Below, in pieces: positions 17,473 through 26,402 of a stretch of DNA of 44,465 bases. How positions within the stretch are numbered: the first letter of the stretch is position 1; each line of letters starts with the position of its first letter. Location: positions 1 to 44,465 of the forward strand of contig JAEUJD010000062.1 in the NCBI GenBank assembly GCA_016793015.1. The letters run 5' to 3'. This stretch comes from Phycisphaerales bacterium. Its GTDB lineage: Bacteria > Planctomycetota > Phycisphaerae > Phycisphaerales > UBA1924. A program made the position numbers and the translations under genes. The notes under the pieces were generated by a model, which saw nothing but the letters and a program-made list of their open reading frames with translations, made no database searches and was not told where the DNA came from.

Positions 17473-17757
17473 CTATCGTGTGATGACAAAGCCCGTTTCG
17501 GCGTGAATGACCGCAATGACGACTCGATGCGTGCTTGCGATGTTCTCCCGCATCCGATCCGCGATCGCGTGCAGAAACTCCTCCACCGCTTCGGGTCCGC
17601 CCTGGGCCTCCAGCGTGACCGCGCCGTCTGCCTCGTTGCGAACCCAGCCGGAAACCGGATGCGACGTCGCGATCCACGCGCAGGTCGCACGGAACCCGAC
17701 TCCCTGCACCCTTCCGGTGTACCGAACATGCACGCGTCCAAGCGATTGACGGGTCAT
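17473..17757 (-). CDS. acyP: Acylphosphatase
   Basis: A 94-residue protein of normal acylphosphatase size that hydrolyses carboxyl-phosphate bonds such as in acetyl phosphate or 1,3-bisphosphoglycerate. The phosphate-binding loop GRVQGVGFRAT carries the catalytic Arg, and GWVRNEADGAVTLEAQG provides the catalytic Asn, both in the normal order. The alpha/beta ferredoxin-like ending is present (HRVVIAVIHAETGFVITR). It is divergent from dnaG with 83 bases between starts, and upstream of the HAD phosphatase gene. Identification is firm; the physiological substrate of acylphosphatases is generally unsettled. Confidence 0.93.
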   Translation of the reverse strand: MTRQSLGRVHVRYTGRVQGVGFRATCAWIATSHPVSGWVRNEADGAVTLEAQGGPEAVEEFLHAIADRMRENIASTHRVVIAVIHAETGFVITR

Positions 17758-17840
17758 TCGCCGGTATTTTCTCCCGAATCCGTCCGCATTTCCCGCCCGG
17801 GCCGCCGATCTCGCCAGGGCCGGGCAAGAATCGCAAGACG

Positions 17841-19712
17841 ATGTCGAACACGATCTGGCAGGATGATGGAGACAAGCAGCGCGTTAAGGACGCGAGCGAC
17901 ATCGTTCGGATCATCGGCGAAGTTGTGGCGCTCAAGCCCAAGGGGCGCGAGTACGCGGGGCTCTGCCCGTTCCATGATGATCACAACCCGTCGATGGCGG
18001 TCATTCCGCATAAGCAGATCTTCCACTGCTTCGTCTGCGGCACCGGCGGCGACGTTTTTTCGTTCGTCCGGAAGTTTCACAAGATGGAGTTCCGCGAGGC
18101 GCTCGAGTTTCTCGCGCAGCGGGCAGGGATTGAACTCAAGCCCCGCCGGCGCGAAGCGGTCGAGCCGGGTCAGGAAGGGATCTCCCGCGCGCAGATTCAC
18201 GAGGCCAACGCCGTCGCGGCAGAGTTCTTTAAGGCGATCTACAACCACGCCGAGCACGGCCGCGCTGCGCGTGCGATCGTTGAGAAGCGAGGCATCTCGC
18301 CCGCCATGGTCGAGAAGTTCGGGATCGGCGCATCGCCCGACCGCTTCGACGGGCTCATGCTGACGATCCGCAGCAAGCAGCTCGATCCACGTGCGTTCAC
18401 CGAAGCCGGCCTACTCCGGACCAAGGTCGAAACCGGGCACATGTACGACACCTTTCGCAACCGGCTCATGTTTCCGATTTCGGACATGATCGGGCGGACG
18501 ATCGCGTTTGGCGGGAGGAAGATCGACGAAGAAGACGAACCGAAGTATCTCAACAGCCCGGAGAGCCGCGTCTTTAACAAGTCGGCCACGCTGTTCGGCC
18601 TCGCGCAGGCGTCGCGGGCGATCCAGGTTCAGCGCACCGCCGTCATCACCGAGGGCTACACCGACACGATCGCCTGCCATCAGGCCGGGCTTGAGAATGT
18701 GGTTGCGACGCTGGGCACGGCGCTCACCCGTGAGCACGCGGTGATCCTGCGCCGGCTGTGCGATCGCGTCGTGCTGCTGTTCGATGGCGACGATGCCGGG
18801 CAGCGCGCAGCCGACCGCGCCGCCGAAATCTTCTTTGCGGAACCACTTGATGTCGTGGTCGCGACGCTCGACAAAGTGACCGATGCCAAAGACCCGGATG
18901 AACTACTGAAGCGTGAGGGCGGCCTCGACGTGCTGAACAAGGCCATCGCGGCGGGCGTCGATGTGCTGCGCTATCGCTTCGCCCGGGTCGCGCGGAGCGT
19001 CGAAGGCGGGGGTATCGCCGTCCGCAGCCGCGCTGTGGAAGAGGAAGTCACCCGACTTGCCGATCTGGGGTTGAGCGAAGTCGAGCCCGTCCGGCGCCGC
19101 ATGATCATCCGCGAGCTCGCGCGGCTCGCCGACATCGGTGAAGAAACCATCGCGCGGGCGATCCCGGTTGCCCGGAGCCAACGCAAACGCCCCGATTCTT
19201 CAGCCGGGCCCGGCGCGGCACAGCCTCCTCAGCTATCCTCGATTGCTCGTCTGGCGAACGGCTCGCTCCGGACGACCGAAGCGCTCCTTGGGTGCGCGCT
19301 TTGCGATCCTTCTTTACTCGCGACACTCGATCAGACCACGCGGGGCATCATCGCTCCTGATCGCTTTGAATCGCCCGAACTCCAGGAACTTGCCGGGGCC
19401 GTGCTCGGGGCACTCGGCACCAGTGCGCCGGATTTCGGCGCGCTGCTTCCGATGCTCAGCACGACCGAAGCGCAGTCTGCCGCCACGATTCTGCAGGCCC
19501 GTACCGATCGCGAAACCACCAGCGACCCCGATCGCCTTCGACGGCATTGGTCCGAATGCCTGCGGCTTGCCCACCTCGAATCCGAGCGTGCCGCCCCCAT
19601 CGCACCTGGCTCCGACACCGAGGCCCTGCTCGCCCGCATCGCCCAGGCGGCAGGCCGCAGCCAGCGACTCGGTGCCGACCTGAAGGTGTACCCCAAGGCC
19701 AACGGACGCTGA
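17841..19712 (+). CDS. dnaG: DNA primase DnaG
   Basis: DnaG makes RNA primers at replication forks. The 623-residue protein has the N-terminal zinc ribbon (C42, H45 in GLCPFHDD; C63, C66 in [10 protein letters not shown]), the RNA polymerase core with [15 protein letters not shown] and PKYLNSPES, and the TOPRIM metal site (E271 in [10 protein letters not shown]315 and D317 in LLFDGDDAG). The C-terminal third (~430-623) fits the helicase-binding region but is not strongly conserved. The start is ATG 17841; residues [27 protein letters not shown] match the usual DnaG opening. The sigma factor gene starts 25-52 bases after the stop, an arrangement recalling the macromolecular synthesis operon, but rpsU is absent upstream; acyP lies there instead, divergent. 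Confidence 0.97.
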   Translation: MSNTIWQDDGDKQRVKDASDIVRIIGEVVALKPKGREYAGLCPFHDDHNPSMAVIPHKQIFHCFVCGTGGDVFSFVRKFHKMEFREALEFLAQRAGIELKPRRREAVEPGQEGISRAQIHEANAVAAEFFKAIYNHAEHGRAARAIVEKRGISPAMVEKFGIGASPDRFDGLMLTIRSKQLDPRAFTEAGLLRTKVETGHMYDTFRNRLMFPISDMIGRTIAFGGRKIDEEDEPKYLNSPESRVFNKSATLFGLAQASRAIQVQRTAVITEGYTDTIACHQAGLENVVATLGTALTREHAVILRRLCDRVVLLFDGDDAGQRAADRAAEIFFAEPLDVVVATLDKVTDAKDPDELLKREGGLDVLNKAIAAGVDVLRYRFARVARSVEGGGIAVRSRAVEEEVTRLADLGLSEVEPVRRRMIIRELARLADIGEETIARAIPVARSQRKRPDSSAGPGAAQPPQLSSIARLANGSLRTTEALLGCALCDPSLLATLDQTTRGIIAPDRFESPELQELAGAVLGALGTSAPDFGALLPMLSTTEAQSAATILQARTDRETTSDPDRLRRHWSECLRLAHLESERAAPIAPGSDTEALLARIAQAAGRSQRLGADLKVYPKANGR

Positions 19713-19764
19713 TACCCTTGCGTCGGTCCATATCGCAGTGTCCCCGCTCCGGAGCAATGGCCGC

Positions 19765-21855
19765 GTGATCGCCGAACTCAATCCTGCGTTGTCGGAACTC
19801 ATCGAACTCGGTCGAAAGCGCGGTTGGCTCAGTTACGAAGAGCTGAACAACACGCTCCCCGATGAAATGGTCGACCCGGAAAGGCTCGACGAGTTGCTGG
19901 TGCTGATCGATCGCCTGGGCATCGAGCTTGTGGATGAGCTCGAGTTCAAGGCACGTCGTTTCCGTGCTCAGAAAGCAAGCGAAGACAAGCCGGGCGTGCT
20001 TCCGAAGCTCTTTCGCGCGATGACCGTTGCCGGCGGCGAGCGCGAGGCCGAATCCGCGCAGCTCCGCCAGAAGCTCAACGTCAACGACATCCTCCCGCCC
20101 GCGAGCGCCGCATCTTCGGCTCCCGCCAAGTCCGATGCCGAGACGCCCGCTGAAGAAGAAGACGCGGCAGCGGACGATGATGCGCGCGACTGGGACGAGC
20201 CCGTCCCGTTCGAGCTCGGCGCCAAGCGCATCGACGATCCGGTGCGGATGTACCTCTCGCAGATGGGCACGATCCCGCTGCTCACGCGCGAAGAAGAAAT
20301 CCGCCTCGCGAAGAAGATCGAAACGACCCGCATGATCTTCCGGCGTCGCTGCCTCGAGAGCGATTACGTCGTGCATCAGGCCGTCGAGACTCTCCGGCTC
20401 GTTCACACAGGCGATCTGCCGTTTGATCGCACGATGCGGATCAGCACGGCGGAGACCAACGCCAAGGAGAAAATTGCCAAGCGCATCCCGTTCAACCTGC
20501 GCACGATCGAGAAACTGCTCGAACTGAATCGATCCGACTGGGAACTGCTGCATCAGGCAAAGAAGACCGGCGATGCGGATTCGACCAAGCAGCTCCGATC
20601 TCGCCTGGCGATGCGCCGCCGGCGCATGGCGGCGCTCACCGAAGAGCTCAGCCTCCGCACCGGGCGCATCATCCCGCTCTCGCGCAAACTGCGTTCGATC
20701 GCGAACAAGATGCACGAGCTCGAGGCGGATCTGCGGCTGGCGGCGAAGCACCCGAAAAAGTTCGAACCCGACGATGTCGCCGTTATCAAGGAAGAACTCG
20801 AAGGTCTGCGTTCGCTCGTTCGCGAAGAGCCGAGCGAACTGACCCGACGCGTCCGCGCCATCAAGACCGTCTTCTGGGAGTACGAGCAGGCCAAACGCGA
20901 TCTCTCCGGCGGCAACCTCCGCCTGGTCGTCTCGATCGCCAAGAAGTACCGCAACCGCGGCCTGCCCTTCCTCGACATCATTCAGGAGGGCAACACGGGC
21001 CTGATGCGCGCGGTGGACAAGTACGAGTACAAGCGCGGATACAAGTTCAGCACATACGCGACCTGGTGGATCCGCCAGGCGATCACCCGCGCCATCGCCG
21101 ATCACGCCCGCACGATCCGTATCCCCGTGCACATGATCGAGACCATGACCAAGCTGCGCAACATCCAGAAGATGGCGCTGCAGGAGTCCGGCCGCGAGCC
21201 GACCATCGAAGAACTCAGCGACAAGCTCAGCATCAGCGCAACGGAAGTGCGCCGAGTCATCAAGATCAGCCGCCACCCGGTCAGCCTCGATAAACCAGTG
21301 GGCGAGAGCGAAGACAGCTTCTTCGGCGACTTCATCGAAGACGAACGCCAGAGCGCCCCCTCCGATGCCGCGGCACACGACATGCTCAAGGCGCGAATCG
21401 AGGTCGTCCTCAAGACCCTGACGTACCGTGAGCGCGAAATTATCAAGCTCCGCTACGGCATCGGCGACGGGTACACCTACACGCTCGAGGAGGTCGGTCG
21501 CATCTTCAAGGTGACGCGCGAGCGCGTCCGCCAGGTCGAGGCGAAGGCGATTCGGAAACTCCAGCACCCCGTCCGGGCCCGCAAGCTCCAGGGCTTTGTC
21601 GACGGCAGCGTCTATAAGGAGGTCCGGGGAGAGATGGATTCGGCCTCGCATGTCATCGACCGGGAGCAGATGCTCAACCGCGTCGAGCAATTCGCCGCCG
21701 ACGACACCGAGATGCCCGACGACATGGCGGACGAGCTCCCCGAAGATCAGCTCGAAGCCCTCGGCGACGCCTCGGCAAGCGAGGCCGGCGATCGCCTGCC
21801 TGGAGACGGCGCGCCCGACACTTCCGACGACGACTCGGCCTCTGAAGTGGAGTAA
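19765..21855 (+). CDS. rpoD: Primary RNA polymerase sigma factor RpoD with acidic C-terminal tail
   Basis: A housekeeping sigma70. Region 1.1-like helices lie at residues ~1-60, region 1.2 at [22 protein letters not shown], a ~190-residue non-conserved insert follows, then region 2 ([40 protein letters not shown] for -10 binding), region 3, and region 4 ([20 protein letters not shown] for -35 binding). Most RpoD proteins end just after HP-R...L..F; this one continues ~85 residues beyond LQGF with a very acidic tail ([11 protein letters not shown] at the end). GTG 19765 is preferred because GGAG (19751-19754) lies 10 bases upstream and the product starts [15 protein letters not shown] 19738 in the same frame would add nine residues. 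It is probably co-transcribed with dnaG. Confidence 0.96.
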   Translation: MIAELNPALSELIELGRKRGWLSYEELNNTLPDEMVDPERLDELLVLIDRLGIELVDELEFKARRFRAQKASEDKPGVLPKLFRAMTVAGGEREAESAQLRQKLNVNDILPPASAASSAPAKSDAETPAEEEDAAADDDARDWDEPVPFELGAKRIDDPVRMYLSQMGTIPLLTREEEIRLAKKIETTRMIFRRRCLESDYVVHQAVETLRLVHTGDLPFDRTMRISTAETNAKEKIAKRIPFNLRTIEKLLELNRSDWELLHQAKKTGDADSTKQLRSRLAMRRRRMAALTEELSLRTGRIIPLSRKLRSIANKMHELEADLRLAAKHPKKFEPDDVAVIKEELEGLRSLVREEPSELTRRVRAIKTVFWEYEQAKRDLSGGNLRLVVSIAKKYRNRGLPFLDIIQEGNTGLMRAVDKYEYKRGYKFSTYATWWIRQAITRAIADHARTIRIPVHMIETMTKLRNIQKMALQESGREPTIEELSDKLSISATEVRRVIKISRHPVSLDKPVGESEDSFFGDFIEDERQSAPSDAAAHDMLKARIEVVLKTLTYREREIIKLRYGIGDGYTYTLEEVGRIFKVTRERVRQVEAKAIRKLQHPVRARKLQGFVDGSVYKEVRGEMDSASHVIDREQMLNRVEQFAADDTEMPDDMADELPEDQLEALGDASASEAGDRLPGDGAPDTSDDDSASEVE

Positions 21856-21889
21856 CGCCGCATCGAATCGACCCGGCTACCATCGCCCG

Positions 21890-22012
21890 CAGCAGTTGGG
21901 GAGTAGCCATCGGGGAGATATCCCGATCGGAAGGCCGTCAGCACGGCGGGTTCGTTCGAATCCGCCCGGCCCCCGAAGGCGTGACATTTCACGCTCCGAG
22001 CAAGACCGACAC
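21890..22012 (+). promoter_or_regulatory. yybP-ykoY-type manganese riboswitch upstream of terC
   Basis: The 186-base leader between rpoD and terC carries the conserved elements of this riboswitch in the right order: TTGGGGAGTAGCC (21896-21908), a P2 hairpin with ATCGGG/CCCGAT arms, GCCGTCAGCACGGC starting at 21934, a strong GGCGGGTTCG/CGAATCCGCC hairpin, a GCGTGA/TCACGC hairpin, and the 3' GCAAGACC (21999-22007). GTTGG (21895-21899) can pair with CCGAC (22006-22010) to close P1. The class binds Mn2+ and is well known ahead of TerC/Alx-type genes, which is exactly the gene 50 bases downstream. Motif match and context agree; folding was judged by eye. Confidence 0.85.
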
Positions 22013-22062
22013 CGCGCACCGGCCGAGCGGCGCGCAGGGAAGTGTCCGTTTGCGGAGCGACC

Positions 22063-23211
22063 ATGGTCTGGCTCTATTCCGGCTTTCTAGTCTTCGTCCT
22101 GATCATGCTCGCGCTCGACCTGTTTGTGGTCAATCGCAAGCCGCACGAGATCAGCATCAAGGCCGCGGTCTTCTGGACCGGCGTCTGCGTCGTGCTCGCG
22201 CTGATCTTCAGCCTCGTCGTCTTCCAGATGTACGAGCACAACTCGCTCAACATCGGGAACGCGACAAGAGAACGCAACGCGCTGCAGATCACGACTCGGG
22301 CGGATCTGCCGCAGCTCCGGATCGGCGCGCCGATACCCGAACTTCCGGCACCCGCAGCGAATGCGACCAGGAACGACATCGAAGACGCGAAGGAAGCCTG
22401 GACGGCTGCGCAGGCGGCTCTGACTGCGCCGGATCGGAAAGTTGCCTGGCAGGCCACGCTCGAGTTCCTTTCAGGCTGGCTGATCGAGTACAGCCTCAGC
22501 CTCGACAACATCTTCGTCATCGCGATCATTTTCACGCACTTTAGCATCCCCAAGATCTACCAGCACCGCGTGCTTTTCTGGGGCATTCTCGGCGCGCTCG
22601 TCATGCGCGGCATCATGATCGCCCTGGGCGCTGTGCTCATCGCCCAGTTCCAGTGGATCCTCTATGTCTTCGGCGCCTTCCTGATCTTTACAGCCTTCAA
22701 GCTGCTCCGGAACGACGACCACGCCTCCTCGCCCGAAGACGGCTTCATCTACAAACTCGCGCGGCGTCTCTTCCCCTTCCACCCGCAACTCGAAGGCCAG
22801 AAGTTCTTCATCCGCAAGGACAACCGCCTCTGGATGACCCCGCTCTTCCTTGTGCTGGTCATCGTCGAGGGAACTGACGTCGTTTTCGCCGTGGATTCGA
22901 TTCCCGCGATCTTTGCGATCACGCAGGACCCGTTCCTCGTGTTCACGTCCAACGTCTTCGCGATCCTGGGCCTGCGCTCGCTCTACTTCGCGCTCGCCGC
23001 GATGATGGACAAGTTCCGCTTCATCAAGGTCAGTCTCGCCATCGTGCTCGCGTTCATCGGCGTCAAGATGATCATGCTCTACTGGCACATCCACCTGCCG
23101 ACCGCGGTTTCACTGGGCGTCATCGTCACGGTGCTCGGGGGCGGCATTCTCGCTTCGCTGCTCATCCCGCCCAGCAAACCTCACGATGAACGCCCGACGC
23201 CGGTGGCCTGA
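22063..23211 (+). CDS. terC: TerC-family integral membrane protein (likely manganese exporter)
   Basis: A TerC/Alx-type membrane protein of 382 residues with about nine hydrophobic helices. Family landmarks are FLSGWLIEYSLSLDNIFVIAIIF (with acidic metal-site residues), RVLFWGILGALVMRG and VLVIVEGTDVVFAVDSIPAIFAIT, the last being the most conserved motif. Members export Mn2+ and help metalate secreted enzymes. The start is ATG 22063 with GGAG at 22054-22057; an upstream GTG (22042) lacks a site. An unusual hydrophilic, Ala/Thr-rich stretch of ~65 residues (MYEHNSLNIGNATRERNA to TAPDRKVAWQ) is inserted between helices two and three. A manganese riboswitch controls it. The last 31 bases overlap the convergent hydrolase gene. 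Confidence 0.93.
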   Translation: MVWLYSGFLVFVLIMLALDLFVVNRKPHEISIKAAVFWTGVCVVLALIFSLVVFQMYEHNSLNIGNATRERNALQITTRADLPQLRIGAPIPELPAPAANATRNDIEDAKEAWTAAQAALTAPDRKVAWQATLEFLSGWLIEYSLSLDNIFVIAIIFTHFSIPKIYQHRVLFWGILGALVMRGIMIALGAVLIAQFQWILYVFGAFLIFTAFKLLRNDDHASSPEDGFIYKLARRLFPFHPQLEGQKFFIRKDNRLWMTPLFLVLVIVEGTDVVFAVDSIPAIFAITQDPFLVFTSNVFAILGLRSLYFALAAMMDKFRFIKVSLAIVLAFIGVKMIMLYWHIHLPTAVSLGVIVTVLGGGILASLLIPPSKPHDERPTPVA

Positions 23212-24107
23212 ACGACACGTTCGAGAAAATCACGCACGATCCGCGTCGCGGCCTCACGATTGCCCGGGTTTGCCCACAGGTCGTTGTGGTGCGCGCCCGG
23301 GATTTCGTGGAATGTCGCGTGCGTCGCCCGTGAAGCGATTGCTCTTGCTTCATCCGGGGGCGATACCACATCGGCGGAACCATGCAGCACCAGCAGCGGG
23401 CACCCGAGCATCGCCGCGTGCGCGGCGCGATCAAACGCACGCCACGCCGTTTCATCCACGCCCGCGCGTCTGCGGACGATCCAGAGCGCGACAGGCAGAT
23501 TCAACCTCCACGGGCTGCCGCGGGCCCGCATGACGTTGCGCGCGGGCGTGTCTCCAAATCGGTACGACGCCTCGGCGATCACGCCCATCACCTTCGCGTC
23601 CTTTGCAGCCACAATCGACACTCCCGCACCGAGCGACCATCCCATCAGGATCACCGGGACGCCTTCGACCCGATCGATCGTCCGAATCAACTGCAACAGG
23701 TCCTCCGCTTCGCGCAGGCCAAGCTCGCACACGCCCGGCGACTCGCCATGCCCCGGAAGATCCCACGCGATCAGACGCGAGCACACCGGCGCAAGAGCCG
23801 AAACCCGCGAGAGCGCCCCCACCCTGGAGTCGGACCACCCGTGGGTCAGCACCACCAGCGGCCCGGTCGGATTCAGCCCATCAATATCCCAGGCAACCAG
23901 CCGGTGCCCCCGCGATGTGAACTCGAACTGGCGAAATCCAAGCGGAGGCGACAGTTCCCCCGGCTCGCCCGCGGCATTGCGTGAAACAGCCCACGCATAG
24001 GTGCGCCGAGGCGGATGCTGCAATGTCAAAAGTGTGGAGCCGACGAGAAAGGCCGCGTAGAGCGCAAAGCCAATTGCCATCAGCATCAGGAACCCGGTCA
24101 TGATCAA
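23181..24107 (-). CDS. Membrane-anchored alpha/beta hydrolase
   Basis: A 308-residue protein with an N-terminal membrane helix (LMLMAIGFALYAAFLVGSTLL) followed by an alpha/beta-hydrolase domain. VVLTHGWSDSR forms the oxyanion region, the nucleophile elbow is MGWSLGAG, the acid is in VLHGSADVVSPPDEA, and the base is a His in IPGAHHNDLW. The cap is small (TPARNVMRARGSPWRLNLP). Proteins of this layout are esterases or lipases of unknown substrate, with the catalytic part likely outside the inner membrane or facing it. Its start overlaps the stop of rseP by 4 bases (ATGA-type overlap 24104-24107), so the two are translationally coupled. Its end overlaps terC by 31 bases on the opposite strand, with no terminator between. 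Confidence 0.88.
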   Translation of the reverse strand: MIMTGFLMLMAIGFALYAAFLVGSTLLTLQHPPRRTYAWAVSRNAAGEPGELSPPLGFRQFEFTSRGHRLVAWDIDGLNPTGPLVVLTHGWSDSRVGALSRVSALAPVCSRLIAWDLPGHGESPGVCELGLREAEDLLQLIRTIDRVEGVPVILMGWSLGAGVSIVAAKDAKVMGVIAEASYRFGDTPARNVMRARGSPWRLNLPVALWIVRRRAGVDETAWRAFDRAAHAAMLGCPLLVLHGSADVVSPPDEARAIASRATHATFHEIPGAHHNDLWANPGNREAATRIVRDFLERVVQATGVGRSS

Positions 24108-26281
24108 TACGACCGGAAGAGGTTGGTGATGTCGTTGAACGTCACGATCAGGAACATTGAACCGATCAGGATCAACCCCGCCAGCGTCACCGCGTTCTGA
24201 AACCCGACCGGCACCGGCCGCTTGAAAACCTGCTCGTAAAGAATGAACAGAAACTGTCCTCCATCAACGATCGGCAAAGGGAGGAAGTTCACCACCGCCA
24301 GGTTCACGCTGACCATGGCGAAGAAGAAGAGCAGCCAGATCATCCCGCGATCTGCGAGCAATGTGCCGACATGGGCAATGCCGACCGGCCCCTGCAGGTG
24401 CGTCACCTTCAACGTGCCCTCGAACAACCGGCCGAACGTCAGATACACCTGAAGCACCATGCGCCTGGTCTCGGTCAGACCGAGCGTCACGGCGTTCCAC
24501 GGTCCGGTGCTGCGCCGGAGAATCTGCGCCGCATCAAACGCGCCGGCGATCGGCGGCCCGATCCAGCCGAGATTTTCGACCGACGCGATATCGTCCTCGC
24601 CCAGCACAAGCGTGACTTTCTCGAACGGCGACGTCTCCGCGGTTTCCCCAGCGAGCGTGGGCGCACGCACAAGCATCGGAATCGACACCGACTTGCCATT
24701 CGCGCCCGAAACCGCACGCTGCAATTCGGTGCGCATCTCCGCGAAGCTGCTGACCTCCCGACCCGCAATGCTGATCACGCGCGAGCCGGCACGCAGATGC
24801 GCCGCGCCGGCCGGCGTCTCCCTCGTCTTGGCCATTGCTCCCGAATCGGGCATCGCCGCTTCGATCACTTGTCGAGCAACGGGCACACCGAGCACGGTCG
24901 ATCGACTCTGTATCGGCCTGGCCTCGAACCCGACCGTCCCGCTCCGCGAAACCGAGAGCGGCAACGGCACTTCCTTCACCGCGTTGCCCTCGGTCCTCTG
25001 CACGATCGCGTCGATCGTTCGCCCGGCGTTGCTGCGAATCTCGCGCAGACCCGCCTCGAAACTCGGGTACTCGACCGTCCCGAGTCGCACAAAAACGTCG
25101 CCATCGCGAAGTCCCTGGACCGAAGCCCCGCCGGCATTCCCCACGCCCATCAGCGACGTCATGCCCAGCAGGTTCGGCTGCACGCCGACCGCGCCGCCGG
25201 GCAGGTCGAACTCGTTCAACTGGAATTCCGGGTCAGGCTTCGAGGAGATCTCGACCCGCTTCCCCGCGGCGTTCTCGAACACCAACTCCAGTGGCTTGCC
25301 CCCGGAATTCCGCGCTGCCTTCGACAGCTCGAACAGATACTTGATGTCGCGGTCGCCGTTGATCGAGACCAGTTTCATCCCCGGCTCGACACCCGCAAAC
25401 CCCAATTTCGCGAGCTGTTCCTTGAACTGCTCCCGCGAACGCGCCGTCCGCGGATCGGCAATCTGAAGCGCCCGCGCGGGCTCGATCCCGAGGGCGAGCA
25501 GCCGAGATCCCGAATCGGCCTCGGGCTTCACCGAAAACTGAAGCGTCCCGTCCACGCCCGGCCGGCGCACTTCCATCTCAACCGGTGCGTTCCGGGGCGC
25601 CATCGCGGCTGCCATGATGATGTCGCTGAACTGATCCGCCTTACGCCCGTCCACGCTCAGAATTTCATCGCCCGGGCGAAGCCCGACTTGTTCGATATTC
25701 AACGCCTTCGCGTTGGTCGCGACCGCCGTCGCCGCGGGCAAACCCGGTGCAACCCCGCCGATGATCGGCGGCTCGGTCGGCAGCCCGACACGAAACACCA
25801 CGATGAACAGCAGGATCGCCGTGATGATGTTCATCACAACGCCCGCGCTGATCACGATCATCTTCTTCCAAGGTGCGCATCGCTGAAAACTGTCCGGTGC
25901 CTCGCTCACCGCTTCGGGGTTCAGGTCCTCCTGTCCGAGCATCTTGACGTAGCCGCCGAAGGGGAGCCAGTTCAGGCGATACTCGGTGGGCGAAATCGTG
26001 AGCGCGCTCACCGCGCCGCCCGTCGCATTTGCCTCGGGTGTTCCGACCGCGCGAAGGCGATCCAGATACTCCTGCTCGCTGCTGCCCTTGCGAAGGCCCA
26101 GCCCCTTGCGATAGGAAAATGCAGCCGGACCAAAGCCGAGCGCAAACGCCAGCACGCGGATCCCCGCCCAGCGCGCCGCCACAAAGTGCCCCAGCTCGTG
26201 CACGAAAATGATCAGCCCAAAGCCGATCACAACCAGCGCGAAGTCCATCACAGTTCCAAATAATCCCGAGATATCGGGCAT
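24104..26281 (-). CDS. rseP: RIP metalloprotease RseP-type (site-2 protease), enlarged
   Basis: An intramembrane zinc protease that cuts anti-sigma factors and leftover signal peptides. HELGH at residues 28-32 in IIFVHELGHFVAARW gives the zinc site; the third ligand segment is NFLPLPIVDGGQFL near the C-terminus. Helices lie at ~12-30, ~135-160, ~620-650 and ~695-715. The central region contains PDZ-type repeats (VGLRPGDEILSVDGRKADQF; FAGVEPGMKLVSINGDRD; HLRAGSRVISIAGREVSSF), suggesting at least three PDZ modules. At 725 residues it is ~270 longer than E. coli RseP (450). The start is ATG 26281 with GGAG about 7 bases upstream. Coupled to the alpha/beta hydrolase gene downstream. No bamA, dxr or cdsA neighbours, which often accompany rseP. 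Confidence 0.93.
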   Translation of the reverse strand: MPDISGLFGTVMDFALVVIGFGLIIFVHELGHFVAARWAGIRVLAFALGFGPAAFSYRKGLGLRKGSSEQEYLDRLRAVGTPEANATGGAVSALTISPTEYRLNWLPFGGYVKMLGQEDLNPEAVSEAPDSFQRCAPWKKMIVISAGVVMNIITAILLFIVVFRVGLPTEPPIIGGVAPGLPAATAVATNAKALNIEQVGLRPGDEILSVDGRKADQFSDIIMAAAMAPRNAPVEMEVRRPGVDGTLQFSVKPEADSGSRLLALGIEPARALQIADPRTARSREQFKEQLAKLGFAGVEPGMKLVSINGDRDIKYLFELSKAARNSGGKPLELVFENAAGKRVEISSKPDPEFQLNEFDLPGGAVGVQPNLLGMTSLMGVGNAGGASVQGLRDGDVFVRLGTVEYPSFEAGLREIRSNAGRTIDAIVQRTEGNAVKEVPLPLSVSRSGTVGFEARPIQSRSTVLGVPVARQVIEAAMPDSGAMAKTRETPAGAAHLRAGSRVISIAGREVSSFAEMRTELQRAVSGANGKSVSIPMLVRAPTLAGETAETSPFEKVTLVLGEDDIASVENLGWIGPPIAGAFDAAQILRRSTGPWNAVTLGLTETRRMVLQVYLTFGRLFEGTLKVTHLQGPVGIAHVGTLLADRGMIWLLFFFAMVSVNLAVVNFLPLPIVDGGQFLFILYEQVFKRPVPVGFQNAVTLAGLILIGSMFLIVTFNDITNLFRSY

Positions 26282-26330
26282 GCGTTTCTCCGTCTCATCC
26301 TATCGACGACCCGCCCCGTCCGGTGTTCGC

Positions 26331-26368
26331 AAAAAAGCACGCGAGCCCCGGATTCCGGGGCCCGCGTG
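26331..26368 (-). terminator. Intrinsic terminator after the redoxin gene
   Basis: CACGCG (26338-26343) pairs with CGCGTG (26363-26368), enclosing a GCCCCGGA/TCCGGGGC inner stem. On the reverse strand, it is followed by TTTTTT (26331-26336). It ends transcription of the gene at 26403-27110 before rseP. Confidence 0.88.
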
Positions 26369-26402
26369 GCCAAATCAAAGCCTTTTCAGGAGAACCGCGG
26401 CA

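Noticed and set aside
17473..17840. A defence-type system around the HAD phosphatase, acylphosphatase and primase
   Set aside because: DnaG is the normal housekeeping primase paired with rpoD; the small phosphatases are ordinary metabolic enzymes and no nuclease or sensor lies beside them.
19456..21690. A 744-codon reverse frame opposite dnaG and rpoD
   Set aside because: Antisense to two certain genes; Asp/Arg/Leu-rich shadow of their helical codons.
24371..26263. A 630-codon forward frame opposite rseP
   Set aside because: Antisense to a protein with HELGH and PDZ motifs; composition is that of a shadow frame.
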